64,000 nt of DNA from an uncultured Aquimarina sp. (lineage in GTDB: Bacteria; Bacteroidota; Bacteroidia; Flavobacteriales; Flavobacteriaceae): contig CANMCO010000001.1 of assembly GCA_947496355.1 (NCBI GenBank), positions 1 through 64,000 of the forward strand, in the 5' to 3' direction. The notes under the pieces were generated by a model. The model saw only the letters and a list, made by a program, of their open reading frames with translations, was not told the DNA's origin and made no database searches. Each line of letters starts with the position of its first letter. Position 1 is the first letter of the stretch. This document shows positions 17,897-27,292 of this stretch, piece after piece. The position numbers and the translations under genes were made by a program.

Positions 17897-20308
17897 TTAA
17901 AGAGTATACTTTAGCGACATTATAAAATTTCTTCCTGCAGCAGCTATTCCAGAGGAATATGGTCTATATCGTTGATCAGTAATATTTTCGACAGATAAAA
18001 TCCCTTTGATCTTATCTGTAATTTGATATTGTGTTCTTAAATTAAGCGTATACCATGATGGTGAGTACGGATCACCGTTTTCATCGCTGGCATATAAAAA
18101 GGCGTTATTTTGTTGAGAAGGTGCTAAATCTTCAAAATCAAACTGCCCATTATATACGGCAAATGCATCAAGGGTTAATTTTTTGGAAGTGAACGTAAAA
18201 CGTGTATTTCCAAATTGTGGTGATACATGTCTTGATGGCGTTGTTACCCCATCATCTAGCTCTTCTTCTCCTCCTACAAAAGTATATTGCGAGGCAAGTT
18301 TAAAGTACTTTGCAAACTCGTAGGTAATACCTGCTTCAAAACCATAAATTCTAGCTCTTGCAGCATTTTGAATAGCTTGTACATTACTTAACTCTCCTCC
18401 AAATTCGATTTGAGTTTCACCATTAAGACTAAAATCTCTACGTACTAATGCGTTATCCAAATAGGTATAGTAGGTCGCCAAATCAACAGAGAAATTAGCA
18501 CCTACATTTGCACTAAGTCCAAGCTCACCATTATACGCATATTCTGGTCTTAAATCTGGATTTGGAACTACGACCGAACCAGGTTCTGAATCAAAAATTT
18601 TACCTACATCATCAATATTTGGCGCTCTAAATGCTGTTGAAAAGTTTAATTTCCATTGTAGAAAATCGTTAGGCAACCAGCTTAATCCTGCAGTTCCTGT
18701 TACTGCATCGGTATCTATATTTGCTTCATCAAAAGGAAAATCAAAAAAATCATTGTCAAATTCTGAATACAGAATTATCCTGTTATAACGTAACCCTCCT
18801 TGAAACCTCAGTTTTTCGCTAAACTTATTTTTAATACTTGCATAGGCAGCAATAGATTGCCAGGTAGAACCATCGGGATATCTAGAAGGTGCTTCTACCA
18901 CTTCACCGATAGTAGTATTTAATTCTGATCCATCAGAAAACACATTATTCAAAATGTATTCTAAACCATAATAGAGTGATGTTTTTGGATTAAACTCTTT
19001 TTCAAAATCTAGGTTTAAAGAGTACACATCTACTTGTTCTTGGGTTCTTGATAAAATATCACTTCCAAAGTCGCGATCATTTCTACTTTCTTCAAAAAAC
19101 TGATAAGCCCCAGTAATCTTCATTTTATCATAGAGATTGCCGTTGGATTTATGAGACACCTGAAGATTACTCATGCCCCATCTTTGTGGACCATAGTACC
19201 ACTCTGCAGACCTTAGACTTCCATTTTGTCTTCTAATCAAACGATCATATCTAGGAAAATCAGAAGTAGTTGTATACATGAGTCCTAGATTAAAATCCCA
19301 TTTTTCATTAGGCATGAAATGTACTTTTTGTAAAAGGTTTATTTGATCGTAGCCGGTAAAAACCTGTTTCTCTGGATCTTCATTTTGCACAACCACATCT
19401 TGCCCATTTATGGTTTCTACAAATTCGTTTCGCAAGTAATCATCGGGACCATGACTTCCCATTTTCAAGTCATCAAAATCGGTATAACTTACACTGGTTA
19501 AAAATGCCCACTTTTCTAGACCTATATTAAAATCTATGTGGCCCGTCATTTCATTACTGGCACTTGCATATCTTGCTACTGCATTACCACTAAACTTGCT
19601 TTCACCTGTAATTGCAAACTTAGGTTGTGCAGTGTAAAAATTCATCACTCCTCCCACGGCATCACTACCATAAACAACAGAACCAGGCCCCAAAATCACC
19701 TCTGTTCTATCCACTGTAAATGGATCTACGGATAATACGTTCTGCACATTTCCTCCTCTAAAAATTGCAGTGTTCATTCGTACTCCATCAACTGTCAATA
19801 ATAATCTGTTGGTAGAAAACCCTCTTATTATTGGACTTCCTCCACCTAATTGACTTTTTTGAATAAATACTTGTCCGCTACTTTGTAATAAATCTGCTGA
19901 AGTTTGTGGTGTAGCTATTGCAATATCTTCTGATGAGATACTTACTATTTTTTGTGAAATGTCTTTTTTATCCTGTTCCCATTTTGAAACCGAAATAACT
20001 ACTTCTGAGAGTTGATTTTCATCAACCTCTAGATAAACAGTATTCCCTCCTGTAAGTATATTTGATTTTAAGATGTTAAACGGTTCGTGTGAGACATGAG
20101 TAAAGTATAATACTTCATTATCAGAAAACTTAGATATATCTGCAACTCCATCAAAATTTGTAACTGCATTTTTTGATTTACCCTTGTTTTCAATCAACAC
20201 TCCCGGAATCAAAGGAGTATTAGAAGCTTTACTTCTAACGATTATCTCCTGTGCACTTGCAAAATGAATAGAAAATAAGAGTATTATAATTGATGTAAAT
20301 AATCGCAT
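17897..20308 (-). CDS. TonB-dependent outer-membrane receptor
   Basis: An 803-residue receptor. A signal peptide (1-19) is followed by a carboxypeptidase D-type regulatory domain (about 22-105), a plug domain (about 115-230; SADLLQSSGQVFIQKSQ, GGSPIIRGFSTNRLLLTVDGVRM) and a 22-strand barrel ending in an aromatic-rich strand (FIMSLKYTL). The FRAP box (TAFRAPNIDD) and NPDLRPE motif resemble haem and haemoglobin receptors, but the histidine usually found between these boxes is missing. The ligand is therefore uncertain: haem, cobalamin or a ferric complex. It lies downstream of recO with only 4 bp between. Confidence 0.88.
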   Translation of the reverse strand: MRLFTSIIILLFSIHFASAQEIIVRSKASNTPLIPGVLIENKGKSKNAVTNFDGVADISKFSDNEVLYFTHVSHEPFNILKSNILTGGNTVYLEVDENQLSEVVISVSKWEQDKKDISQKIVSISSEDIAIATPQTSADLLQSSGQVFIQKSQLGGGSPIIRGFSTNRLLLTVDGVRMNTAIFRGGNVQNVLSVDPFTVDRTEVILGPGSVVYGSDAVGGVMNFYTAQPKFAITGESKFSGNAVARYASASNEMTGHIDFNIGLEKWAFLTSVSYTDFDDLKMGSHGPDDYLRNEFVETINGQDVVVQNEDPEKQVFTGYDQINLLQKVHFMPNEKWDFNLGLMYTTTSDFPRYDRLIRRQNGSLRSAEWYYGPQRWGMSNLQVSHKSNGNLYDKMKITGAYQFFEESRNDRDFGSDILSRTQEQVDVYSLNLDFEKEFNPKTSLYYGLEYILNNVFSDGSELNTTIGEVVEAPSRYPDGSTWQSIAAYASIKNKFSEKLRFQGGLRYNRIILYSEFDNDFFDFPFDEANIDTDAVTGTAGLSWLPNDFLQWKLNFSTAFRAPNIDDVGKIFDSEPGSVVVPNPDLRPEYAYNGELGLSANVGANFSVDLATYYTYLDNALVRRDFSLNGETQIEFGGELSNVQAIQNAARARIYGFEAGITYEFAKYFKLASQYTFVGGEEELDDGVTTPSRHVSPQFGNTRFTFTSKKLTLDAFAVYNGQFDFEDLAPSQQNNAFLYASDENGDPYSPSWYTLNLRTQYQITDKIKGILSVENITDQRYRPYSSGIAAAGRNFIMSLKYTL

Positions 20309-20312
20309 TACC

Positions 20313-21032
20313 TTAATTAAAAATTTCGTTCAAAACCGAAAGTGATTTTGGTTTCTTAAAACCGTGCAAATGTAGCTCAAAATATACTAATAGCATAGCC
20401 AAAATCTCACTTCTAGTGGTCTTTGACAGTTTGATATTCATACTCTCCTCAAATGTTGTGCCCAAAAACTCTTTAAACTGTAATATATGGGCATCATTAA
20501 CACAATATATATTAGTACTAGCCGCTTGAAAAACACCTTCTTCCATATTGAAGTATTCCAATTCTATCTGAGATGTATCTGGGAAAAACCCCAAATATTG
20601 GGTAAGTTTTATAAGAAATGTAATGTGAAAATTCCCTATTTCATTATGTGAATCCAGCCAGAGTAAAGCAGTTTCTATATACTCAAACAAGTCTACATTT
20701 GCTTCTTGTTCCTGAATTGAATTTTTTAGCACATCCGAGATGAAGAAAACCAATGCGCTTTTTACAAAATCGGTATGCAAAGTGGTATAATGTTTTGCTA
20801 CCCTGGCATCTTTAATTCGTTCTAGAGTTCCTTTATTTTTATGTAAGGCTTCTATTTCTAAAAGCATTAGTGGTTGAAAAAGCGACGAACGTATTTTTCC
20901 TTTTTTTGATTTCAGCACCCCTCTTTGTAGATACGATCGCAAACCTGCCGTTTTGGTGAAAAGCGTGACAATTAAGTCTGCTTCACCATATCGAAGAGCA
21001 TGTATCACTATTGCAGGAGAATTGACAATCAT
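20313..21032 (-). CDS. recO: DNA repair protein RecO
   Basis: A 239-residue RecO. The N-terminal OB fold is recognisable (SPAIVIHALRYGEADLIVTLFTKTAGLRSYLQRGV, about residues 4-38), followed by the helical C-terminal domain (FFISDVLKNSIQEQEANVDLFEYI). RecO loads RecA on SSB-coated single-stranded DNA in the RecFOR recombination pathway. The zinc-finger cysteines of some RecO proteins are not present, as is common in Bacteroidota. The TonB receptor follows 4 bp downstream. Confidence 0.85.
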   Translation of the reverse strand: MIVNSPAIVIHALRYGEADLIVTLFTKTAGLRSYLQRGVLKSKKGKIRSSLFQPLMLLEIEALHKNKGTLERIKDARVAKHYTTLHTDFVKSALVFFISDVLKNSIQEQEANVDLFEYIETALLWLDSHNEIGNFHITFLIKLTQYLGFFPDTSQIELEYFNMEEGVFQAASTNIYCVNDAHILQFKEFLGTTFEESMNIKLSKTTRSEILAMLLVYFELHLHGFKKPKSLSVLNEIFN

Positions 21033-21052
21033 AATAGCACGAAAATAGCCAA

Positions 21053-21086
21053 AAAAGCCATTCGAGTTTCATTTCGAATGGCTTTT
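21053..21086 (-). terminator. Rho-independent terminator of gdhA
   Basis: A perfect 13-bp stem (21053-21065 with 21074-21086) on the minus strand is followed by T6. It lies just after the gdhA stop and before the recO start, so it separates the two transcripts. Confidence 0.85.
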
Positions 21087-21114
21087 GATTATCAAACTTG
21101 ATATAATATTTATT

Positions 21115-22458
21115 TTAGATTACGCCTTGCGCCAACATTGCATCTGCAACTTTTACGAAACCTGCAATATTTGCTCCTTTTACATAATCAATATATCCAT
21201 CATCACCTGTGCCATATTCTACACACTTTTCGTGAATGTCATTCATAATTTGTTGTAACTTTTCATCTACCTCTTTTCGTGTCCATTTAAATCGTAAAGA
21301 GTTCTGTGTCATTTCTAATCCAGAGGTAGCTACTCCGCCCGCATTAGAGGCTTTACCTGGAGCAAAGAATATTTTTGCTTTATGAAAAGCCAACACCGCT
21401 TCAGAAGTACAAGGCATATTTGCTCCTTCGCTTATACAAATACATCCGTTATCTATCAATACTTTAGCATCATCTCCGTCCAATTCATTTTGAGTTGCAC
21501 AAGGTAGAGCAATATCGCATTTCTCTGACCAAGGTGTTTTACCTTTATTAAACACTGCAGAAGAGTATTTATCGACATACTCACTTATGCGACCTCTTTG
21601 CTCGTTTTTAAGTTTCATGACAAACTTTAACTTTTCTTCATTGATTCCATCTTTATCATAAACATATCCCGAAGAATCAGAAAGTGTAACTACTTTTGCT
21701 CCCAATTGGATTGCTTTTTCCGCAGCATACTGTGCTACGTTTCCAGAACCAGAAATCACGACAGTTTTTCCTTTAAAAGAGTCCTTTTTGGTTTTCAGCA
21801 TATTTTCTGCAAAATAAACAGTTCCATATCCAGTAGCCTCGGGTCTAATCTCTGATCCTCCCCAACTTAGTCCTTTACCGGTTAATACCCCTGTAAATTC
21901 GTTGCGAAGTTTGCGATACATCCCAAATAAGAATCCTATCTCGCGGGCACCTACCCCTATATCGCCAGCAGGAACATCGGTATTAGGCCCTATGTGTCTA
22001 AAAAGTTCGCTCATGAAACTATGGCAAAAACGCATGATCTCATCATCAGATTTTCCTTTTGGATCAAAATCTGAACCTCCTTTACCTCCACCCATAGGAA
22101 GTGTAGTCAAGCTATTTTTGAAAACCTGCTCAAATGCTAAGAATTTTAGAATACTTAAATTCACAGATGGGTGAAAACGCAATCCACCTTTATAAGGACC
22201 TATAGCAGAATTCATCTGGATTCTATATCCTCTATTTACATGAATTTCTCCTTTGTCATCTACCCATGGTACACGAAACATTATTGCTCTTTCTGGTTCA
22301 ACCATTCGTAATAGAATGTTTTTACCATTATAAATTTCTTTAGTAGCAATGTAAGGGATTACGGTCTCGGCAACTTCTTGTACTGCTTGTAAGAACTCTG
22401 GCTCATGTGTGTTACGAGCCTTTACTTGTTCCATAAATGCATCTATCTTTGCTTGCAT
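21115..22458 (-). CDS. gdhA: NADP-dependent glutamate dehydrogenase
   Basis: A 447-residue hexameric-type glutamate dehydrogenase, normal length for the NADP-dependent class. The glutamate-binding part (residues about 85-130: GYRIQMNSAIGPYKGGLRFH, then TLPMGGGKGGSDFDPKGKS with the catalytic lysine) and the dinucleotide fold (VVISGSGNVAQYAAEKA) are intact. It makes glutamate from 2-oxoglutarate and ammonium. It is a single-gene transcript: a TATATTTG -7 box lies upstream and a strong terminator downstream. Confidence 0.95.
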   Translation of the reverse strand: MQAKIDAFMEQVKARNTHEPEFLQAVQEVAETVIPYIATKEIYNGKNILLRMVEPERAIMFRVPWVDDKGEIHVNRGYRIQMNSAIGPYKGGLRFHPSVNLSILKFLAFEQVFKNSLTTLPMGGGKGGSDFDPKGKSDDEIMRFCHSFMSELFRHIGPNTDVPAGDIGVGAREIGFLFGMYRKLRNEFTGVLTGKGLSWGGSEIRPEATGYGTVYFAENMLKTKKDSFKGKTVVISGSGNVAQYAAEKAIQLGAKVVTLSDSSGYVYDKDGINEEKLKFVMKLKNEQRGRISEYVDKYSSAVFNKGKTPWSEKCDIALPCATQNELDGDDAKVLIDNGCICISEGANMPCTSEAVLAFHKAKIFFAPGKASNAGGVATSGLEMTQNSLRFKWTRKEVDEKLQQIMNDIHEKCVEYGTGDDGYIDYVKGANIAGFVKVADAMLAQGVI

Positions 22459-22506
22459 ATGTTAATCAAATTAATGGATTCTTAATTAAAGGTTGAAATA
22501 TTACGT

Positions 22507-22514
22507 CAAATATA
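22507..22514 (-). promoter_or_regulatory. -7 box (TATATTTG) of gdhA
   Basis: An exact TAnnTTTG match on the minus strand, 48 nt before the gdhA start. Confidence 0.55.
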
Positions 22515-22561
22515 TGATATTCTTAAAAATTGATCTATATTTTTTTGAATTTAATAATATG

Positions 22562-23701
22562 CTATTTAATTGCTTGTTCAAGATCTGCAATTAGGTCATC
22601 TACATCTTCAATTCCTACACTTAATCTAATCAATGCATCAACAACTCCTGTTTTTTCACGTTCTTCTTTTGGTATAGATGCATGGGTCATGCTTGCAGGG
22701 TGCCCCGCAAGGCTTTCTACTCCACCAAGCGACTCTGCCAGCGTAAAAATTTTCAGATTTTCAACAATCTCAATGGCTTTTTCATAATCGCTTCCCTTGG
22801 TTACAAATGAGATCATTCCTCCAAATCCATCCATTTGGGCAACAGCAATGTCATGATTAGGGTGATCTTCAAAACCAGGCCAGTATACTTTTTCAATTTT
22901 TGGATGGCTCCTTAAATACTTAGCAATGGCTTCTCCATTTTCGCAATGTCTTTGCATACGAATATGTAGTGTTTTGATTCCTCTTAGTGCCAAAAAACTA
23001 TCTTGTGGGCCACAAACGGCACCACTTGCATTCTGAATAAAGTACAAGTGTTCTGCAATTTCTTCATCTTTTACAATCAATGCTCCCATCACCAAATCAC
23101 TATGTCCTCCTATATATTTGGTAGCGCTATGCATTACAATATCTGCTCCCAGATCTAAAGGTCTTTGCAGATATGGAGTTGCAAATGTATTATCTACTGC
23201 AAGTAGTACATTGTATTCTTTTGATACCTGGGCAATTGCTTTGATATCGATAATATTCATCATGGGATTGGTTGGCGTTTCTACCCAGATCAATTTTGTG
23301 TTGTCATTTACATAATCGCCTACTTTATCAGCGTTTTGCATACCAATAAAATGAAACTTGATCCCAAAATCTTCAAAAATCTTGGTAAACAAACGGTATG
23401 TTCCTCCGTATAAATCATTAGTAGAGATTACCTCATCACCAGGCTTCAGCAATTTGATTACTGCATCAATAGCCGCTAGCCCAGATCCAAATGCTAATCC
23501 AAACTTTCCATTTTCTATACTTGCCAGGGAGTTTTCTAATGCTTTTCTGGTAGGATTATGTGTTCTACTGTACTCAAATCCTTTATGACCTCCCGGGGTA
23601 CTTTGAGCGTATGTTGATGTTTGATATATCGGAGGCATTACTGCACCATAAGCTGGATCATGTTCTTGGCCTCCGTGAATTGCTTTGGTATTAAATTTCA
23701 T
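22562..23701 (-). CDS. Cystathionine gamma-synthase/lyase-type PLP enzyme
   Basis: A 379-residue enzyme of the Cys/Met-metabolism PLP family. The PLP lysine is Lys195 in HSATKYIGGH; the phosphate-binding SGLAAIDA and YSRTHNPTRKALE motifs are present, as is the C-terminal SLGGVESLAGHPASMTHA loop. It could act as cystathionine gamma-synthase (methionine route) or gamma-lyase (reverse trans-sulfuration); sequence inspection does not separate the two. It is monocistronic, with a TACATTTG -7 box 60 nt upstream. Confidence 0.88.
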   Translation of the reverse strand: MKFNTKAIHGGQEHDPAYGAVMPPIYQTSTYAQSTPGGHKGFEYSRTHNPTRKALENSLASIENGKFGLAFGSGLAAIDAVIKLLKPGDEVISTNDLYGGTYRLFTKIFEDFGIKFHFIGMQNADKVGDYVNDNTKLIWVETPTNPMMNIIDIKAIAQVSKEYNVLLAVDNTFATPYLQRPLDLGADIVMHSATKYIGGHSDLVMGALIVKDEEIAEHLYFIQNASGAVCGPQDSFLALRGIKTLHIRMQRHCENGEAIAKYLRSHPKIEKVYWPGFEDHPNHDIAVAQMDGFGGMISFVTKGSDYEKAIEIVENLKIFTLAESLGGVESLAGHPASMTHASIPKEEREKTGVVDALIRLSVGIEDVDDLIADLEQAIK

Positions 23702-23763
23702 TAATTACTATATTTTTTAACAAGAAAAAATTAACTTGATCGATCTTATGTTAAAAACATGAA

Positions 23764-23771
23764 CAAATGTA
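23764..23771 (-). promoter_or_regulatory. -7 box (TACATTTG) of the cystathionine enzyme gene
   Basis: An exact TAnnTTTG match on the minus strand, giving a leader of about 55 nt. The leader shows no SAM-riboswitch-like core that I can see. Confidence 0.55.
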
Positions 23772-23817
23772 AGATTTAATTCGTTCTAATCATATTTCAT
23801 TGAATACCTTTTAGTAG

Positions 23818-24597
23818 ATGATTAACACAAAACCTAACACCTTTTTCAGGTTCTTTTTTTTACTCATGATTTTCATGGGTTTATACAGTTGTAACACTAA
23901 TGAATCTTTCACTTTTGAAAAGCAAAATTTTGCAGTAGACAGCTTACTTGATTGCCAAAATATCGACTGTGCATCCTTAGAGATAAATCTATTGCAGATT
24001 GTAGATACTAATCCCATTTCAAAAAATATAAATACCGAAATTGAAAGAGTTGCCTGTGCTATTTTAAATGTTGGTGAAAACCAATCTGAAGAAACCCTAA
24101 AAAGTGCAGTAAAACAATTTAATAGTTCATATCAGAACATGAGCAAAGAATTTCCTGATGAAACCATTCCTTATGAAGCTAGTATTAATTGTGATTTAAG
24201 TTTTCAATGCAAAACCATAATCTCAATAACTATGGACTCATATGTTTTTACCGGTGGTGCCCATGGGTATGGTGGTGTATCTTTTATTAATCTTGATGCA
24301 AAAACAGGTAAACGCCTGTCAAACAAAGAATTATTTAAAAATTACACTGAATTTGAAAACTTTGTAGAAAAAGTGTTCAGAAAACAAAATGATATTCCAG
24401 AAAATGAGTCAATAAATAGTACAGGTTTCTTTTTCGAAAAAGATAAGTTTAGTCTCCCTGAAAATATTGGCTTTACAGAAACTGAAATGATTCTTTATTA
24501 TAATCCATACGAAATCAGTTCTTATGCAGAAGGTGCAATTGAACTCAAACTAAACAAAGAAGACGTAGCTTCGTTTTGTGCTATCGAAATCAAATAA
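23818..24597 (+). CDS. Lipoprotein with DUF4163/DUF3298 (RsiV-like) domains
   Basis: A 259-residue lipoprotein with a clear signal (FFFLLMIFMGLYSC lipobox, Cys25). The mature part shows the DUF4163 region (about 100-150, IPYEASINCDLSF) and the DUF3298 region (SYVFTGGAHGYGGVSFINLDAKTGKRLS, and FTETEMILYYNPYEISSYAEGAIELKL). These paired domains occur in the anti-sigma factor RsiV and in the PdaC deacetylase accessory region, where they bind lysozyme or peptidoglycan. Here no sigma factor is adjacent, so an envelope-binding role is inference. Two bases of flank separate the promoter area from the divergent enzyme gene. Confidence 0.75.
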   Translation: MINTKPNTFFRFFFLLMIFMGLYSCNTNESFTFEKQNFAVDSLLDCQNIDCASLEINLLQIVDTNPISKNINTEIERVACAILNVGENQSEETLKSAVKQFNSSYQNMSKEFPDETIPYEASINCDLSFQCKTIISITMDSYVFTGGAHGYGGVSFINLDAKTGKRLSNKELFKNYTEFENFVEKVFRKQNDIPENESINSTGFFFEKDKFSLPENIGFTETEMILYYNPYEISSYAEGAIELKLNKEDVASFCAIEIK

Positions 24598-24604
24598 AAC
24601 CACC

Positions 24605-26083
24605 TTAGTTTTCATATCCCTTAATCCAATTTTCTGCTTCTTCTGTATACCAGTTTCTTGAAAAGTTATTGGCATTAACAATATGTTCAAAGTGATATCT
24701 TGCTTTGTCGTTATCACCTTTTCTATCATAATATACTCCCATATACAAATGAAGATATGGGTTTTGTGGATCCTCTTTCAATAATTTGGTGCTAATCGTT
24801 TCTATCTTTTCATCAAATTGATTGAACGCTCCTAATTCCTTAAAAAATGCAACATCCTTAAGAAAAGTAAGGTTATGTAATAGATTCAAATCTGCATACT
24901 CTAAATAATTGGGGTGTTCTGAAAAAACTTTGCTCAACAATGCTGTACTAGTTTGCATCTTTTCTACATCAAATCTGGCCATAAAAGACGCCGCTAATGC
25001 CTGAGTCAAAAGTTTCTTTCTGTAAAAATTTGGGTTTTTGGATTTTTCAGTAGATTTTATAGAATATTTCGTCTCTAACAATATCATATCTTCTAACGAA
25101 AAGATATAATTCTTTAAAAAACTAAGTACAAAAAGTGATGATGTTGCATCTCCATAAATTAATCTTGCAGAATCACTCATTAGATTATTATTTGCAAGCA
25201 ATGTCAACGTAATATTTTTTGAAGGTACTTTAAGAAACAAACTCGAATAACAGTTATATTGACCATAACCCCAAATCAATTTAAAACCTTCAAATTGTTG
25301 GTTAAAAATTCCGTATCCATAAGGTAGATCTTCATTTATACCTGAAAACATTAGATTTTTAGATTCTTCTGTAATAAGTGAATTATGATCTAAAGCTTGA
25401 TCAAAAATTACCAAATCATTTAGGTTCGAAACAATTCCTGCAGAAGAAGAATACCCATAATCAATAAAACCGTCCACGATTTCGTCTTCAATATGGTACG
25501 GTTTTGCAATGTTTAGATTATTTTGAAGAACTTGAAGTGAATCTTGTAAAAGATGTGTGTTTTTTAACCCTAAGGGTTGAAAAATTTCTGCGTCCATATA
25601 TTTCTCAAAAGATACTCCCGAAGCCTTTTCTATTACGGTAGTTAATATTCCAAATCTTGAGCTATAGTAGAATTTATTTCCTATATCCCCTTGAGAGGTA
25701 TGAGACAAAATATGCTTCACCAAAATCGAATCAGGAGGATCCATCTGGGGTACATATATTTTTATAGGTTCTTCTAAAGAAATCTTCCCCTGCTCTACTA
25801 ATTTCATTATCAAAACACCAGAAAAAACTTTTGTTAAAGAAGCAATAGGGAAAATATGTGTACTATCTAATTTGGTTTGTGATGCTAAATCGGCATATCC
25901 CGCATAGTTCTGGTAAATAATTTCATCATCTTTCTCAACTGAAACCGCAAGACCTGGTATTTGAAAATAATCTTTTAGCTGAGCCAGTTCTGTAGCAAAT
26001 TGTTTTGTTCTATCAAATTGTGGTTCTTCTTTTTGAGCACAACCAAATACCAATATAATTATGAATACAAATAGTAATCTCAT
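24605..26083 (-). CDS. Serine hydrolase (class C beta-lactamase fold) lipoprotein with TPR tail
   Basis: A 492-residue lipoprotein (lipobox LVFGC, Cys15). The penicillin-binding/class C beta-lactamase fold covers about residues 30-330, with the nucleophile in ASLTK (Ser82, Lys85) and a YSS motif in place of Tyr-x-Asn. The HTG box is altered to WGYG. The last 130 residues are helical with a TPR-like end (NPYLHLYMGVYYDRKGDNDKARYHFEHI). Members are esterases, D-aminopeptidases or DD-peptidases; true beta-lactamase activity is unlikely to be the main one. The terminal TPR is an unusual addition. Confidence 0.78.
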   Translation of the reverse strand: MRLLFVFIIILVFGCAQKEEPQFDRTKQFATELAQLKDYFQIPGLAVSVEKDDEIIYQNYAGYADLASQTKLDSTHIFPIASLTKVFSGVLIMKLVEQGKISLEEPIKIYVPQMDPPDSILVKHILSHTSQGDIGNKFYYSSRFGILTTVIEKASGVSFEKYMDAEIFQPLGLKNTHLLQDSLQVLQNNLNIAKPYHIEDEIVDGFIDYGYSSSAGIVSNLNDLVIFDQALDHNSLITEESKNLMFSGINEDLPYGYGIFNQQFEGFKLIWGYGQYNCYSSLFLKVPSKNITLTLLANNNLMSDSARLIYGDATSSLFVLSFLKNYIFSLEDMILLETKYSIKSTEKSKNPNFYRKKLLTQALAASFMARFDVEKMQTSTALLSKVFSEHPNYLEYADLNLLHNLTFLKDVAFFKELGAFNQFDEKIETISTKLLKEDPQNPYLHLYMGVYYDRKGDNDKARYHFEHIVNANNFSRNWYTEEAENWIKGYEN

Positions 26084-26175
26084 ATTTTAATTGTTTAGAT
26101 GTTGGTGATATAAGAATAATGCACTATTTATACAAAAAACTCTTATAATCCAGTCCTTATAAAACAACACAATTA

Positions 26176-26247
26176 GTCATTGCGAACATAGTGAAGCAAT
26201 CTGCTAAATATAAAAAAGATTACTTCGTCCTACCTCCTCGTAATGAC
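26176..26247. repeat. REP-like dispersed palindrome, copy 1
   Basis: An imperfect inverted repeat of about 70 bp. Its left arm (GTCATTGCGAAC...GAAGCAATCT) is complementary to its right arm (AGATTACTTCGTC...CGTAATGAC). Related copies lie at 61926 and 63666. It carries no open frame and sits between convergent or tandem genes, like REP elements. Confidence 0.75.
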
Positions 26248-26256
26248 AATACTGTT

Positions 26257-26712
26257 TTATAATGATTTGCGAAGCGCCATTATATACCCCAAGTGAAGAC
26301 CCTCATGGTAATTATTGAAGTTAATCGCGTCTTCTGTAGATTTTAATACAAACCCAGTACTTGTTGGATATTCTTTAAATCCTTTAAAAATTCCCGCTTT
26401 AAGATCTTTTTCTGTCTGATCCAAAGTTGAAAACAAAAGCGATTTAACCTTATCTACTTCTGATTGAGTAACTACTCCCTCTGTTTTTGTTCCTTTCTTG
26501 AATGTATCCACCATCTCATCATCAATCATCATAGGTAAGCCACTCAACTTGTACACCAAAAGTTGTTGGGTTACTACAACATGAGCAATATTCCAGATCA
26601 GATTATTAGTAAACCCTTCAGGAACTTTGTTTAATTCTTCCAAAGAATAATGATCTAACATCTTTTCTAACGTCTTTCGGTTCACTCTGGTGATTGCTAT
26701 TGGATCATGCAT
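26257..26712 (-). CDS. DinB-family protein
   Basis: A 151-residue protein of the DinB/YfiT four-helix family. The metal-binding histidines are visible at IWNIAHVVVTQQLL (near residue 48) and in the C-terminal NNYHEGLHLGYIMAL (near residue 135-145). Family members are metal-dependent and several are thiol-transferases such as bacillithiol or mycothiol S-transferases; the thiol used here is unknown. It is unrelated by operon to its neighbours, being flanked by dispersed repeats on both sides. Confidence 0.8.
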   Translation of the reverse strand: MHDPIAITRVNRKTLEKMLDHYSLEELNKVPEGFTNNLIWNIAHVVVTQQLLVYKLSGLPMMIDDEMVDTFKKGTKTEGVVTQSEVDKVKSLLFSTLDQTEKDLKAGIFKGFKEYPTSTGFVLKSTEDAINFNNYHEGLHLGYIMALRKSL

Positions 26713-26826
26713 ATTGTTCTTAATTTTTAGCCAAAAATATACCTTTTAATTTTGAAATGAATTTCCTTTGTGATGATTTTGACATTTAAACTTTTTAATA
26801 GAAAATTCTAAAAAGTAAATCCCTCT

Positions 26827-26895
26827 GTCATTTCGAGCGGAGTCGAGAAAAAATAAACCTTAGAGCTAATGCATTTCGACTCCGCTCAATGTGAC
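26827..26895. repeat. Dispersed palindromic repeat, second family
   Basis: Two arms carrying GAGCGGAGTCGA and its complement TCGACTCCGCTC are separated by about 26 bp, with GTCA/GTGAC outer ends. The GC-rich arms stand out from the AT-rich flanks. Only one copy lies in this window. Confidence 0.65.
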
Positions 26896-26938
26896 AAGTG
26901 TAGATATATTTTGCTTTTTAGAACATAATCAATAATTA

Positions 26939-27292
26939 ATGAAAAAAATATACCATCTATCAACATGCGATACTTGCAGACGTATTATTAATGAATTAAA
27001 TCCTTCTTCTGATTTTGTCCTACAAGACATTAAAACAGAATCAATTACTACAGCACAGATAGAAGAAATGCAGAAACTTGCCGGAAGCTATGAAGCATTG
27101 TTTAGTAAACGAGCACGATTATACAAAGAGCGTGATCTTAAAAATCAGAACCTATCTGAAGAAGATTACAAAAAACTAATTCTGGAACATTACACGTTTC
27201 TAAAGCGACCCGTTATTTTTGTTGACAATCAGATTTTTGTAGGAAATAGTAAAAAAGTAGTCGAGGCAGCAAATACTGCTATCAATGGATAA
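26939..27292 (+). CDS. ArsC/Spx-family protein
   Basis: A 117-residue thioredoxin-fold protein of the ArsC family. It starts IYHLSTCDTCRRII with Cys10 and Cys13, and has the conserved LYKERDLKNQNLSEEDY and RPVIFVDNQIFVG segments. True arsenate reductases have a single catalytic Cys and an Arg triad; the CxxC pair is more like Spx or the YffB group. Arsenic resistance genes are absent, so the role is uncertain. It overlaps the EamA transporter gene by 8 bp. Confidence 0.75.
   Translation: MKKIYHLSTCDTCRRIINELNPSSDFVLQDIKTESITTAQIEEMQKLAGSYEALFSKRARLYKERDLKNQNLSEEDYKKLILEHYTFLKRPVIFVDNQIFVGNSKKVVEAANTAING

Noticed and set aside
17897..20308. Firm assignment of the TonB receptor as a haem receptor
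   Set aside because: The FRAP and NPDL-type boxes are present, but the histidine expected between them is missing and no haem uptake genes are near.
24605..26083. Antibiotic-resistance beta-lactamase
   Set aside because: The SxxK motif is present, but the third motif is altered and the protein is a long lipoprotein with a TPR tail, more like esterases or peptidases of this fold.
26939..27292. Arsenate reductase of an arsenic-resistance operon
   Set aside because: No arsenic transporter or ArsR regulator is adjacent and the CxxC pair is not the usual ArsC arrangement.
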